Shown here piece by piece: positions 36,153 to 44,741 of a stretch of 64,000 nt of DNA. The stretch comes from Rubripirellula reticaptiva (lineage in GTDB: Bacteria > Planctomycetota > Planctomycetia > Pirellulales > Pirellulaceae), in NCBI RefSeq assembly GCF_007860175.1, contig NZ_SJPX01000002.1, forward strand, positions 682,001-746,000, read 5' to 3'. Numbering within the stretch: position 1 is the first letter of the stretch; every line of letters begins with the position of its first letter. A program made the translations under genes and the position numbers. The notes under the pieces are model-generated. The model worked only from the letters and a program-made list of their open reading frames with translations. It did not search any database and was not told where the DNA came from.

Positions 36153-36506
36153 ATGACACGTCACGGTCGCACAGATGACGAGTTCGATGCAATCCGTCAT
36201 CTGCTGCCCAAACAACCATCTGATCGACCGGGTCGATGTTGGATCGATCATCGTTCTGTAATAGACGGCATTCTGTGGATCGCTAAGACGGGTATGGTTG
36301 CCCGCTCGTCCCATTGCCGAAGTACTAACCGAGTGAAAACAGATTCCTTTGTAGCCGTCGATCCACCGCGCTAGCTGACCATAAACAGGCTGACCATAAA
36401 CAGGCGAACCAGAAACTGACTGGCCCGAAACATAATGCCCATCAAAAATGCTAACCGGAATTGCCACCAGTAAAAGCAGCAGAAACGCACGCCTAAAGTC
36501 CATCAT
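36090..36506 (-). pseudogene. Broken small secreted-protein gene fused to IS remnant
   Basis: The minus-strand frame starts MMDFRRAFLLLLLVAIPVSI, a good signal peptide, and continues with GQSVSGSPVYGQPVYGQ, a short repeat coded by two copies of CTGACCATAAACAGG (about 36376-36405). Below about 36297 it runs antisense to the transposase fragment, so its lower half is not native protein. I read it as the 5' end of a small secreted-protein gene interrupted by the insertion sequence. No recognised family. Confidence 0.4.
36153..36374 (+). pseudogene. Truncated IS5-family transposase, N-terminal fragment
   Basis: The ATG at 36153 follows GGAGGA by 6 bases and opens a frame that reads TDDEFDAIRHLLPKQ...RPGRCWIDHRSVIDGILWIAKTG. 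This is the conserved N-terminal domain of IS5-type transposases (DUF4096-like; usual form LxDEQWxxLxPLLP and DGILWVLRTGxPWRDLP). Similarity stops after KTG near 36297, where WRDLP is expected; the remaining codons to 36374 are unrelated. No DDE domain follows. A decayed, non-functional remnant of about 145 bases of transposase. Confidence 0.72.
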
Positions 36507-36572
36507 CACTCCTACTCCACGAAGCTGTGGAATCAACAAATGGGCTTGCTGATTCCCCCTAAGCCTTTGCGA

Positions 36573-38018
36573 CTAGTTTTTCTTTCCCTTGCGTTTTGTC
36601 TTGGCGTTCGGATCATATTTCGGATTCGGTTCGGAAGGAACGATTGCGTGGACCGATTGATGCCAATCGAGCAGGTCACCGAGCAGTTCATCTCGCTTGG
36701 CGGTGTTCAACGTGGCGAGATCGGTGCGTTCGCCGATATCATCCTTTAGGTTGTAGAGTTCAGTAGCATGGTTGGTGGCGAGCTTCTCGCGGCCACCGTC
36801 AAGTTGCCATTCTTCTAAAAACAGATGTAGTTTCCAGTCACCCTTGCGAATAACGCTGACAGGACGGCTGCGGAAACCGGTCCTGACATCAAGTTCGCGG
36901 CCGCGAATGACCGGGCGATCCAGGTAACCGGGGAAGTGCCAGAAAATGGCCTGACGCTTCAGTTCGCCTTCGCCACTGAGTAGTGGCAACAAGCTTTCCC
37001 CGTCAAGCGTCTTCTCGGTCGAGGCACCAGCGGCGGCTAGGAAGGTCGGCAGCAGATCGACGTTGATGACCGGCACATCACAAACACTGCCGGGCTTCGT
37101 AACACCGGGCCAGCGCACGATCATTGGCTCGCGAATGCCGCCTTCGTAGTAACCGCCCTTGCTGCCCCGAAGAGGTTCCTGCGAAGACTGCTGAGTGGCG
37201 CCGTTGTCACTGGTAAAAACGAGAAGCGTGTTTTGATCAAGCTTCAGTTCTTTCAGTTTGTCCAACAGCATGCCGACGCTCGCGTCGAAGTCATACGTGC
37301 ATGCGGCGTACATAAGGTCGCCTTTACTAATGTCGGGATATTTCGCTTTTAACATCGCCACAGTCTCAGGTCGGCCTTGCAGTGGACCATGAATCGCGTG
37401 ATGAGCGAGGTAACAGAAGAAGGGCCCTTCCTCATTCGCTTCGATGAATTCGATTGCCTTGCGAGTCAGCGTGAAAACGCCTTTCGGATCGTCGGGCGGT
37501 CCGGCTTTGTTTCCTTCCGAGCCCTCTTTGAGTTCGCCATCACCAAACGAATCAAAAGTCAGGTCAAAACCCTGTACCGATGGTTTCGCGCCACCCGGTC
37601 CATCGAGATGCCATTTCCCAACATGACCTGTTTTGTACCCCGCCGACTTCAGCGTTTCGGCCATCGTGATATTTTCGGCGGCGAGCCCCCCTTTGTTCGG
37701 CACCGAAATCAGACGGTGCTGCGTCTTGTTTCCACGATCCGTGCTGCCGACGGCATAGACGTGATGACGCGGGGTGTAGTTTCCGGACAGCAGGCACGCG
37801 CGGCTCGGCGCACAATTACCAGCCGAGGCGTAGGCGCTGGAGAAAACCATACCTTCCTTTGCCAGCGCATCGAGCACAGGTGTTTCGCACAGGCGACTGC
37901 CCTGATAGCTAACGTCTTTCCAGCCAAGATCATCTGCGAAGACGAGAATGATATTCGGCCGGTCTGCCGATGCGATGCCATGAATCAAGCAACACAGAAA
38001 GAGAAGTGCGGTACGCAT
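36573..38018 (-). CDS. Sulfatase (Cys type)
   Basis: A 481-residue type I sulfatase. The ATG at 38018 starts a signal peptide (RTALLFLCCLIHGIASA). RPNIILVFADDLGWKDVSYQG carries the calcium-binding Asp pair. GNCAPSRACLLSG holds the formylglycine site at Cys 69. YKTGHVGKWHLDGPGG and LLVFTSDNGATQQSS are the other conserved blocks. The C-terminus ends in a lysine-rich tail (KTKRKGKKN). It belongs to the arylsulfatase A-like group common in planctomycetes. Divergent from the IS remnant and upstream, by transcription, of nothing else on its strand, it may be a single gene. Confidence 0.88.
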   Translation of the reverse strand: MRTALLFLCCLIHGIASADRPNIILVFADDLGWKDVSYQGSRLCETPVLDALAKEGMVFSSAYASAGNCAPSRACLLSGNYTPRHHVYAVGSTDRGNKTQHRLISVPNKGGLAAENITMAETLKSAGYKTGHVGKWHLDGPGGAKPSVQGFDLTFDSFGDGELKEGSEGNKAGPPDDPKGVFTLTRKAIEFIEANEEGPFFCYLAHHAIHGPLQGRPETVAMLKAKYPDISKGDLMYAACTYDFDASVGMLLDKLKELKLDQNTLLVFTSDNGATQQSSQEPLRGSKGGYYEGGIREPMIVRWPGVTKPGSVCDVPVINVDLLPTFLAAAGASTEKTLDGESLLPLLSGEGELKRQAIFWHFPGYLDRPVIRGRELDVRTGFRSRPVSVIRKGDWKLHLFLEEWQLDGGREKLATNHATELYNLKDDIGERTDLATLNTAKRDELLGDLLDWHQSVHAIVPSEPNPKYDPNAKTKRKGKKN

Positions 38019-38060
38019 GGTGGCAAGGACTTGGATTCGTGGGGCCAATGAAATATGAAT

Positions 38061-39464
38061 TTATCGCGAACTGCTGCGATCAACTCTCATCAATGATAAC
38101 CAACCAGCCACGTCGCGGTCCTGGGTTGCGTTGGCAAATCGCAACGGCAGGCCGCCAGGCAACGCATTAGGAACTCGCAGCGCGAGCGTGTATTTTCCGG
38201 CTGGAACGTCCGATACATCCCACGTGTCCCTCCATTGACGCACCGGATCGCCAGGCAAAAGTCCAGTGATTTCGCCAGTTGCTTGAATCGTCTTGATCAC
38301 ATTTCCCTCAACAATCAATCCGTACTCGGCTTTCCATGGATAGTAAAACGGAGCGACACCACGGTTTTCCAGCTTCAAATTGATGTTAAGCCTGTCCTTG
38401 TCGACGACAACACTGACCGCTGGTACATGGAACTCATAGCCCATGTGACGAACTTCAGCCTTTGCTCGCTGCAACCGTTCTGCGGCAGACTTCTTTTCGA
38501 ACATGCCTGTGTCCATTAACCAAGAAACATGCGTCTGGTCGACACAGTATCGAAAGTCTTGAATCTGCTTGTCACCCGGATCTACATCGAACACTTTGCC
38601 CCAAGCCTCGGGGCGAATCTCGCCGCCGATCGGATGTGTTTTCCATTTCTCGATCGCACCAGAACCAGCCTGCCGAAGGGCCGGCATGTAGAACCAACTG
38701 TCTTCCTTCTTGCCGGTGTCAATCGTCGCCCACGCAAAAGAGTCGTCGTGATAGCCGAACGGCCGAGAGGCGTTCGAGGCTTTTCCCCACGTGTTTTCAC
38801 CGGCCGGATAACGCAGCAGTACCGGCGTGATTCTGAACGCAGCAGCATAGGAATCCATGACTTCGGCCTGAACGGTCTTCGAAGCAAACAGTTCATCCTT
38901 GGGATATGTGTGCCATTCGCCCCACGTTCCCAACAGCCCCGCGGTAATGAAACCTATCCGAGCATCGCCGTCATATTTCTTTCCGAACGCCGCAATGAAA
39001 TTGCTCAGCGCCCTTCGAAGGTTCTTATCCTCGTAGTCAGGCGTCTCGATATTCGCGGGCGGGAACGGTTGAGTGTTCGTATTGAGATACTTGTGAACTT
39101 CCAGACCATCATCAAGCAAAAACTTTGGAATGATGTCCGTCTTTCCCGGATACTCCAAATAGATTCGAAACACCGCCTGATGACCTCGCCCCGCGATCCT
39201 GCTCACGAGATGTTCAATCGGCTGCCAATCGAACTCGTCATAGCCTTTCACCAAGTCGGAGAATCCGACGTAACCAAATTCCATCGAATGCGGGAAATGC
39301 ACATTCGTGTCACTCGCATACGGAACCAATCCTTTCAACGGATTCGCAACGGCAGCCGGCGCGTACGCCAGTTCGATTGCATCATCACCTGATGCACTTA
39401 GCGACAACGAAAACAACATCAAAGTAGCGACAAACGCCCGATAGAATATTCGATTTCTCGTCAT
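38061..39464 (-). CDS. Secreted DUF4832-family protein
   Basis: A 467-residue protein. The ATG at 39464 gives a signal peptide (FVATLMLFSLSLSASG). The body fits the DUF4832/DUF4874 pair: NPLKGLVPYASD, MEFGYVGFSDLV, FRIYLEYPG, FIAAFGKKYDGDARIGFITAGLLGTWGEW (a glycosidase-like barrel strand), and a C-terminal immunoglobulin-like domain (LENRGVAPFYYPW; VPAGKYTLALRV). This family is thought to be barrel-fold glycoside hydrolase-like, with no established substrate. It lies 42 bases upstream of the 36573 sulfatase on the same strand, so the two may be co-transcribed. Confidence 0.82.
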   Translation of the reverse strand: MTRNRIFYRAFVATLMLFSLSLSASGDDAIELAYAPAAVANPLKGLVPYASDTNVHFPHSMEFGYVGFSDLVKGYDEFDWQPIEHLVSRIAGRGHQAVFRIYLEYPGKTDIIPKFLLDDGLEVHKYLNTNTQPFPPANIETPDYEDKNLRRALSNFIAAFGKKYDGDARIGFITAGLLGTWGEWHTYPKDELFASKTVQAEVMDSYAAAFRITPVLLRYPAGENTWGKASNASRPFGYHDDSFAWATIDTGKKEDSWFYMPALRQAGSGAIEKWKTHPIGGEIRPEAWGKVFDVDPGDKQIQDFRYCVDQTHVSWLMDTGMFEKKSAAERLQRAKAEVRHMGYEFHVPAVSVVVDKDRLNINLKLENRGVAPFYYPWKAEYGLIVEGNVIKTIQATGEITGLLPGDPVRQWRDTWDVSDVPAGKYTLALRVPNALPGGLPLRFANATQDRDVAGWLSLMRVDRSSSR

Positions 39465-39569
39465 CTCTATATGTCGTCCTCTTGGAGCTCGCACCCGATT
39501 CGCATAAGAGCCAGTATCCGGGCTCACGATTTGGTGCAGGCACCACAACCGAGTGGGATTGAACCTCGT

Positions 39570-40412
39570 TTACGCAAATGCTGTTGAATCTCTTGGGCGT
39601 TGAAACAGCCGTAGTGGTGCCAGCAAGTTATCTCTCAAACGAGTGCCAACGTTGGTGACTCGGCAAACAATGATCGTGCTTTCCTCATCTGTCGCACTGT
39701 TGTCTTGGATCAAACCGATCAAATGAGCAATCCTGGACTCTGGGTTCGTGTGCGGCGAGTCCTGCAATGACTCAATCAGTCGAGTGTGACCGACGATTCC
39801 GCCAGTTGGGAACGCTGATTGAGCAAACCCGTTTCCGTAGAGAACGATCGTATCATCCGGTTCGAGTTTGGTTTGGATGTGACGATACTCGCTTTCACTG
39901 TACAACCCATCAACTTCCTCACCGGCGTGCGTCACGAGGCGAGTTTCGCCGTGAATGGCTTCCCACTTCTGCTCGCGAGCGCGAAAAACAAGCGGCGGAG
40001 GATTTCCAATGTTGCACATCACGAAACTTCGAGTCGAAGCAAAATAGGTCGCGACGGTTGCTGTGCCACAACAACCCTGCTTGGCAAACTCACGGAACTG
40101 ATGGCCAACGTTTTCAACCACCTTATTTTGCCAAATCGAATTGATGTTGCGAATCAGCCCGTCGCGCATCTCGCAAGAAAGTCGTCGAAACGTCTCTTCC
40201 GAGCCGCAGATGTCGGCGATCATCATCCGCGTAATCCGTCCGGATGCACATGAAGAAACGAAGTGAACTTCGCCTCCGCCTTCCCTACACTGATTTGCCT
40301 GCCGACTGCATATTTGCATTGTCAAGCCAGGCATGTCGTAGCTTGCATCATAGCTCAGGCGCCCACCGACAACCTCCAAGCACCTTTTCTGTTTCGGACG
40401 ACTACTGGGCAT
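39570..40412 (-). CDS. SpoIIE/RsbU-type PP2C-like protein, degenerate
   Basis: A 280-residue protein with a SpoIIE-type PP2C fold: EVHFVSSCASGRITRMMIADICG, TATVATYFASTRSFVMCNIGNPPPLVF, DTIVLYGNGFAQ, STIIVCRV. Several metal-site residues differ from active RsbU-like phosphatases: the GGD of motif 1 is GGE, the GDVSGHG loop is ADICGSE, and the YTDG motif is YGNG. It may be catalytically weak or a pseudophosphatase. No receiver or PAS domain is attached. It stands beside the lipid-modification genes on the same strand, 84 bases below the DUF1295 gene, so it could be the last gene of that operon. Confidence 0.75.
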   Translation of the reverse strand: MPSSRPKQKRCLEVVGGRLSYDASYDMPGLTMQICSRQANQCREGGGEVHFVSSCASGRITRMMIADICGSEETFRRLSCEMRDGLIRNINSIWQNKVVENVGHQFREFAKQGCCGTATVATYFASTRSFVMCNIGNPPPLVFRAREQKWEAIHGETRLVTHAGEEVDGLYSESEYRHIQTKLEPDDTIVLYGNGFAQSAFPTGGIVGHTRLIESLQDSPHTNPESRIAHLIGLIQDNSATDEESTIIVCRVTNVGTRLRDNLLAPLRLFQRPRDSTAFA

Positions 40413-40496
40413 ACTTGACTCACAGGATTTGAATGTTTTACGTCAGTGTAGAACGGCGACAAGCGATTCACTCGGCGGCTGCTGCAGACTGCGTTA

Positions 40497-41288
40497 TCAC
40501 ACGAGCTTACTGCCATGCCTACGTGCAGGCGGCCAAGGGAAAAACGCACTGGTCCGACAGATGTAGTCACGGTACTCACCCGAACGGTTCGCAAGGCTCT
40601 TTTCCAACAACGCAACGCCTGAGACTTTCAGCAGCAGAAACGTCATCAGAATGGGGCTGATAGCTAGCCAAAGAGTCGAAGACGAAGCCGACACCCAAAA
40701 GATACCCCACCAGATCAGTGAGTTGCCAAAGTAGTTCGGGTGCCGAGTGTAACGCCAAAGGCCTCGGTCCATCACTTTGCCATTATTTTCAGCCTTGGAC
40801 TTGAATCTCGCCAACTGGAAATCACCAACCGATTCAAACAAGAACCCAATCGCCCAAACGATCAACCCTGCATAATTCGGCAGAGACATCGGAACCGTCT
40901 CGCACGATCCAACTTGAATAGGCAGCGAAATCAACCACATCACGGCTCCCTGCAAACCAAAGACTGTGACCAGACTCACCCACCAGAATGAACCACCGCG
41001 GTGGTCCCGCATAGCTGCGTAACGCGAGTCCTCACCTTTGCCATGATTTCGCCACGCCAGGTAGGCAGCTAGCCGAACGCCCCAGATCGTCGTCATCGCG
41101 ACCAGCAGAATCGAACGCAGATCTTGCGTCGCTACAGCCATGGTCATCCAAGCGATCAGGACAAAACCGAGTCCCCAGAAAATATCGACAATGCTTGCGT
41201 CCTTCAGTCGCAAACTGACCAACCACAACACAACCATCGCGATAGAAACTAGCACGGCATTGATTATCAAGATTTGAATTACGCTCAT
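40497..41288 (-). CDS. DUF1295 membrane protein (steroid reductase-like)
   Basis: A 263-residue membrane protein with about six hydrophobic helices (IQILIINAVLVSIAMVVLWLV at the N-terminus). The DUF1295 signature WRYTRHPNYFGNSLIWWGIFW lies near residue 175-195, with the RHPNYFG core shared with isoprenylcysteine methyltransferase/steroid 5-alpha-reductase relatives. These enzymes reduce or alkylate membrane lipids. The start overlaps the preceding gene's stop (ATGA, 41285-41288), so it is co-translated with the CFA-like methyltransferase. The same gene set is found with LitR/ChrR regulons elsewhere. Confidence 0.87.
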   Translation of the reverse strand: MSVIQILIINAVLVSIAMVVLWLVSLRLKDASIVDIFWGLGFVLIAWMTMAVATQDLRSILLVAMTTIWGVRLAAYLAWRNHGKGEDSRYAAMRDHRGGSFWWVSLVTVFGLQGAVMWLISLPIQVGSCETVPMSLPNYAGLIVWAIGFLFESVGDFQLARFKSKAENNGKVMDRGLWRYTRHPNYFGNSLIWWGIFWVSASSSTLWLAISPILMTFLLLKVSGVALLEKSLANRSGEYRDYICRTSAFFPWPPARRHGSKLV

Positions 41289-42337
41289 CTCGATTGGCCC
41301 GGCAACTGCTTCACATCAAACAGATAGTGTCCAACACCCCACTGGTTACCATTGTCGTACTTAAACAATTCGGCGCAAGCCATGAAGAACATCCGCCAGC
41401 GCTGAACCAAAACCTTCGGCAGCTCGTCGCTCTTCGACGCAATCAAAGCTTGCTTCACCGCAGGCTCTCGTGCATCCAAACGCGACAACCATGCTTCACA
41501 AGTTCTTGCGTACTGCCGACCGTCAATCCACCACTGCTGCTTGACGGACAAGTCCCTTTGGTAACGCAGAAACAAATCCTCAGCCGGCATGATTCCACCG
41601 GAGAAGAAGTGGCGTCCCATCCAGTTCTGCTCGCCTTCGGTTTCGAAAGTGTAGGCTAAGTTTCGATGGCAGAAAATGTGCACAAACAGTAGTCCACTCG
41701 GGACCAACCAACGTGCGATCCGGCTAAGCAAGTCTTCGTGATTGCGAACATGCTCAAACATTTCTACCGAGACAATTCGGTCGAATTGTTCCGAGGTATC
41801 AAAGCTGCCAACGTCAGCCGTGAGAACGTTGACGTTATTAAAATGACGTTGTTCGGACTTCCGATCGATGAACGCTTTCTGGCTGGTCGAGTTCGATAGC
41901 GACGTGATTTGGCAGTCTGGATACTTTTCTGCGATCCAAAGCGAGAGCGACCCCCATCCACAGCCGAGGTCCAAGACTCGCATTCCGTTTTCAATACCGG
42001 CACGTTCGCATGTCAGCCTTAACATCGCTTCCTCCGACTCGTCCAATGACGCAGTCGGTTTTTCCCACAAGCCGCAACTGTATTTCAATCGCTTGCCCAA
42101 AACCAACTCAAAGAAATCGGCTGGCACCTCATAGTGCTGTTCGTTGGCGCGGTGAGTCTCGATCGTGACCACACTTCGGCGTTGCCGATCAGCAAATTCG
42201 TCCAAAGCGTGTTCATATTGCCCGGCGGCGAGCAACCTTTCCTGCTCGAGGCGTTCACGCAGCAACTTTCGCATACCAAAACGAATCACGGGATCGGGAA
42301 GCCAGCGTTTCTCGGCTAATTGAATCATCGACATCAT
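41285..42337 (-). CDS. CFA-like SAM methyltransferase (coclaurine-NMT-like)
   Basis: A 350-residue class I methyltransferase of the cyclopropane synthase superfamily. HYEVPADFFELVLGKRLKYSCGLW is the N-terminal hallmark, with the YSC cysteine retained. VLDLGCGWGSLSLWIAEKYP is the SAM-binding motif I. VSVEMFEHVRNHEDLL and WMGRHFFSGGIMPAEDL follow. Sequence character is closer to the CFA-like/coclaurine N-methyltransferase branch than to E. coli Cfa. It probably acts on a membrane lipid, together with the second methyltransferase three genes up. The ATG at 42337 follows AGGAA. Its stop overlaps the DUF1295 start. Confidence 0.88.
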   Translation of the reverse strand: MMSMIQLAEKRWLPDPVIRFGMRKLLRERLEQERLLAAGQYEHALDEFADRQRRSVVTIETHRANEQHYEVPADFFELVLGKRLKYSCGLWEKPTASLDESEEAMLRLTCERAGIENGMRVLDLGCGWGSLSLWIAEKYPDCQITSLSNSTSQKAFIDRKSEQRHFNNVNVLTADVGSFDTSEQFDRIVSVEMFEHVRNHEDLLSRIARWLVPSGLLFVHIFCHRNLAYTFETEGEQNWMGRHFFSGGIMPAEDLFLRYQRDLSVKQQWWIDGRQYARTCEAWLSRLDAREPAVKQALIASKSDELPKVLVQRWRMFFMACAELFKYDNGNQWGVGHYLFDVKQLPGQSR

Positions 42338-42362
42338 CTATTCCTCGATACTTCCACGTAAT

Positions 42363-42701
42363 TCAAATGGCGGGCTCATGACGCAGCAAAAGTGCGTCCC
42401 AAGAAAATTTCTCGATTTTGGATAACTGCCATAGCAGATATCCAGACATTGCGAAGTTGCCAAACATCAGGATCGCGACCAACCAAGCCCCACGAGCGAG
42501 CCAGCTCGGTTCCTTGTAAGCAACCCAAACAAAGAACGTCAGGAAACCGAAGTAAGCATCTAGCAAAGTTGCGAGAAACCAAGGGTCTGGCCACAAACCG
42601 GTACCGGCATTCAGTACGCTGCGGTCGAGTGATGCCACAGTAGTGACCCAAGTCATGCACGCGATCACAACGAAACATAAGGTCATCAAGATTCCCTTCA
42701 T
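42363..42701 (-). CDS. DUF1475 small membrane protein
   Basis: A 112-residue protein with three hydrophobic helices (LMTLCFVVIACMTWVTTVA; FLATLLDAYFGFLTFFVWVAY; WLVAILMFGNFAMSGYLLW) matching DUF1475, small membrane proteins of unknown function often found in such lipid clusters. The ATG at 42701 overlaps the preceding CFA-like gene stop (ATGA). It lies between two methyltransferase genes and probably helps the membrane lipid chemistry or anchors an enzyme. Confidence 0.85.
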   Translation of the reverse strand: MKGILMTLCFVVIACMTWVTTVASLDRSVLNAGTGLWPDPWFLATLLDAYFGFLTFFVWVAYKEPSWLARGAWLVAILMFGNFAMSGYLLWQLSKIEKFSWDALLLRHEPAI

Positions 42702-44035
42702 TGAATCGCCCCTAGCGATGGATAACGCGGCTCTAATCGGTTGCCAGGCTTCTGAAGCAGAATCTGAGAAACGCCAATTTGCTTTTCACGAAACGCACCT
42801 TCACAATAGCAAAGGTAATAATCCCAAAGCCTCAGGAAGTGATCGGTCATCCCAAGATCCCGAATCGAGTCAAGATTTCCGTGAAAGTTTTCGCGCCAAC
42901 ACTGAAGGGTTCGCGCGTAGTGCAGTGCAAAGTCCTCCAGATGTGCAAATTGAAAATCAGTCGCTCGACCGACAGCACCAGTCAGTGCCCCCAGCGAAGG
43001 CAAGCAACCACCCGGAAAAATGTACTTTTGGATGAAATCGACCGAAATCCGATAACGATCATAGCGTTGATCTGGAATGGTGATCGCTTGCAGTGCGAAC
43101 AGCCCTTCAGGCTTCAGCAAACTCGAACACTTGGCGAAAAAAGTGTCGTAGTATTCATGCCCGACGGCCTCGATCATTTCAATCGACACAAGCTTGTCAT
43201 ACTCGCCCGAAAGGTCTCGATAGTCGGACATCAACAGCGATACTCTGTCGTCGATCCCCAACTTTCCAAACCGCTGCTTGGCAAAGTCATGCTGCTGTTT
43301 TGAAATCGTAGTTGTCGTTACACGGCAACCATAGTAACGGACTGCATGTTCGGCGAAGCCGCCCCAGCCGGTGCCAATCTCAAGCACTTCATCACTCGGG
43401 GCGAGCCTCAGTTTTCGACAGATCCGATCGTACTTTTCAATCGACGCATCGCGCAGTGAACTGCCTGACGCAGGAAAGACGCCGCTAGAATAAGTCATCG
43501 TTTCGTCCAAGAACAACGAATAAAAATCGTTGCTGAGATCGTAGTGCGCAGCAATGTTGCGGCGACTTCCAACACGAGTGTTACGGTTAAACCGATGAGC
43601 GACTTTACGTCCAATGTCAAGCAACGTATTTCCCCACCCGCCTAAGTCAGATGAGGCTTGCATGTTTCGTGCAAAAACACGGATCAAAGCGACGAGATCA
43701 TCACAAGTCCAGTGACCGTCGCGATACGATTCACCGACTGCGATGCTGCCGCCGAGCGCGACCTCTCGATAGAAAACGGGATCATGCACTTGGATCGTCA
43801 CATGCAGTTCTGACGCATGATCTCCAAACGTGTTTGTCGACTCGCTATCGATGACAGTGACCCTTCCACCTTTAATATCTCGCAGCTTCGCCAACACCGC
43901 CTTACGCAAGGTGCGATTGATTAATCCTGCTGACGATTTTTTAGATTGGTCAGATCCTTCGCTGGCGGCGTATTCTGCACGTGGTTCTCTTGGTCGCTTT
44001 GCGGATGGGGATAAAACTGACATTTCTTCATCCAA
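42698..44035 (-). CDS. Cyclopropane-fatty-acyl-phospholipid synthase family methyltransferase
   Basis: A 445-residue CFA-family protein, near full length. An N-terminal lipid-binding region (about 40-150) is followed by IAAHYDLSNDFYSLFLDETMTYSSGVF, LEIGTGWGGFAEHAVRYYG (SAM), TISKQQHDFAKQR, LVSIEMIEAVGHEYYDTFF, and FIQKYIFPGGCLPSL. The Cys of the YSC motif (E. coli C139) is Ser here (TYSSGVF), as in the CFA relatives often paired with DUF1365. Its reaction may be methylation other than plain cyclopropanation. Two ATGs at 44035 and 44023 could start it. It overlaps the DUF1365 gene by up to 115 bases. Confidence 0.87.
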   Translation of the reverse strand: MDEEMSVLSPSAKRPREPRAEYAASEGSDQSKKSSAGLINRTLRKAVLAKLRDIKGGRVTVIDSESTNTFGDHASELHVTIQVHDPVFYREVALGGSIAVGESYRDGHWTCDDLVALIRVFARNMQASSDLGGWGNTLLDIGRKVAHRFNRNTRVGSRRNIAAHYDLSNDFYSLFLDETMTYSSGVFPASGSSLRDASIEKYDRICRKLRLAPSDEVLEIGTGWGGFAEHAVRYYGCRVTTTTISKQQHDFAKQRFGKLGIDDRVSLLMSDYRDLSGEYDKLVSIEMIEAVGHEYYDTFFAKCSSLLKPEGLFALQAITIPDQRYDRYRISVDFIQKYIFPGGCLPSLGALTGAVGRATDFQFAHLEDFALHYARTLQCWRENFHGNLDSIRDLGMTDHFLRLWDYYLCYCEGAFREKQIGVSQILLQKPGNRLEPRYPSLGAIQ

Positions 44036-44733
44036 AGTCTTAGAGCTTGAAAATAGATGGCGCTAATGATGTGGGCAGCTGCAATGGGACGCCGAACCAT
44101 GCCGCGAATGAGCTGTCCGTCAGTCATCGCAATTCGATTCAACTGCAAATCAGCTTGGAAGATCCGGTCGCCTTGGCGATCACATCCCAACGACAAATTC
44201 AACTTTTCACCGGGCGAGCCAATTCGCCACTCGTACTGCGAATCCATCCCCATAAACGGTGACACATGAAATTCTTTGGCATGAGAATAACGTTCGGCAG
44301 AACCGGGACGCCGATTGCCCTCCCAAAGCACGTAAGCGTGACGTTCATTCCATGGCGTGTTGCTAACTTCTGCCACCTGCGCGACCAGCGACTCGTGCTG
44401 GTCGAAACAGTAGAAAACGTTGATAGGACTGAAGTAGACGCCAAAATGACGCAACTGTGTCAGTAATCTGACAGGACCGTCCAATCGCAGCCCTGTCTTT
44501 TCTCTAACGAAATCATAAACAGTATTGATCATTGGCAAGGCTGGATTGCCGAAGTGATCGGCGCGCCGATACGAAGCAGGCGCGAAACGACGGTTGCTTA
44601 GACACCAACTCGCTTGCACGACATCAGCGACCTCTGCCAAGTCTAGGTAAGCCCAGGATGTGGAGTGTTGGAATTGATGAGCTGGAGACAATCGTTGATG
44701 CCGAACGTGACCGCGATAAAGGCAACTGTGCAT
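43921..44733 (-). CDS. DUF1365 protein
   Basis: A 270-residue DUF1365 protein. The ATG at 44733 is preferred, because MHSCLYRGHVRHQRLSPAHQF is the classic family opening; the longer frame above is the neighbouring gene read out of frame. Later motifs: FGVYFSPINVFYCFD, EVSNTPWNERHAYVLW, AKEFHVSPFMGMD, and a hydrophobic C-terminus. The function is unknown, but the gene nearly always accompanies an FAD-dependent oxidoreductase and CFA-like methyltransferase, including in Rhodobacter and Pseudomonas light or singlet-oxygen regulons. It starts 8 bases after the oxidoreductase stop. Confidence 0.9.
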   Translation of the reverse strand: MHSCLYRGHVRHQRLSPAHQFQHSTSWAYLDLAEVADVVQASWCLSNRRFAPASYRRADHFGNPALPMINTVYDFVREKTGLRLDGPVRLLTQLRHFGVYFSPINVFYCFDQHESLVAQVAEVSNTPWNERHAYVLWEGNRRPGSAERYSHAKEFHVSPFMGMDSQYEWRIGSPGEKLNLSLGCDRQGDRIFQADLQLNRIAMTDGQLIRGMVRRPIAAAHIISAIYFQALRLWMKKCQFYPHPQSDQENHVQNTPPAKDLTNLKNRQQD

Positions 44734-44741
44734 CGTCAAGG

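Noticed and set aside
36000-36500. Intact insertion sequence
   Set aside because: Only the first part of the transposase is present; no DDE domain and no matching second terminal repeat was found.
38529-39392. 287-codon plus-strand open frame
   Set aside because: Antisense to the DUF4832 gene; long only because of codon bias.
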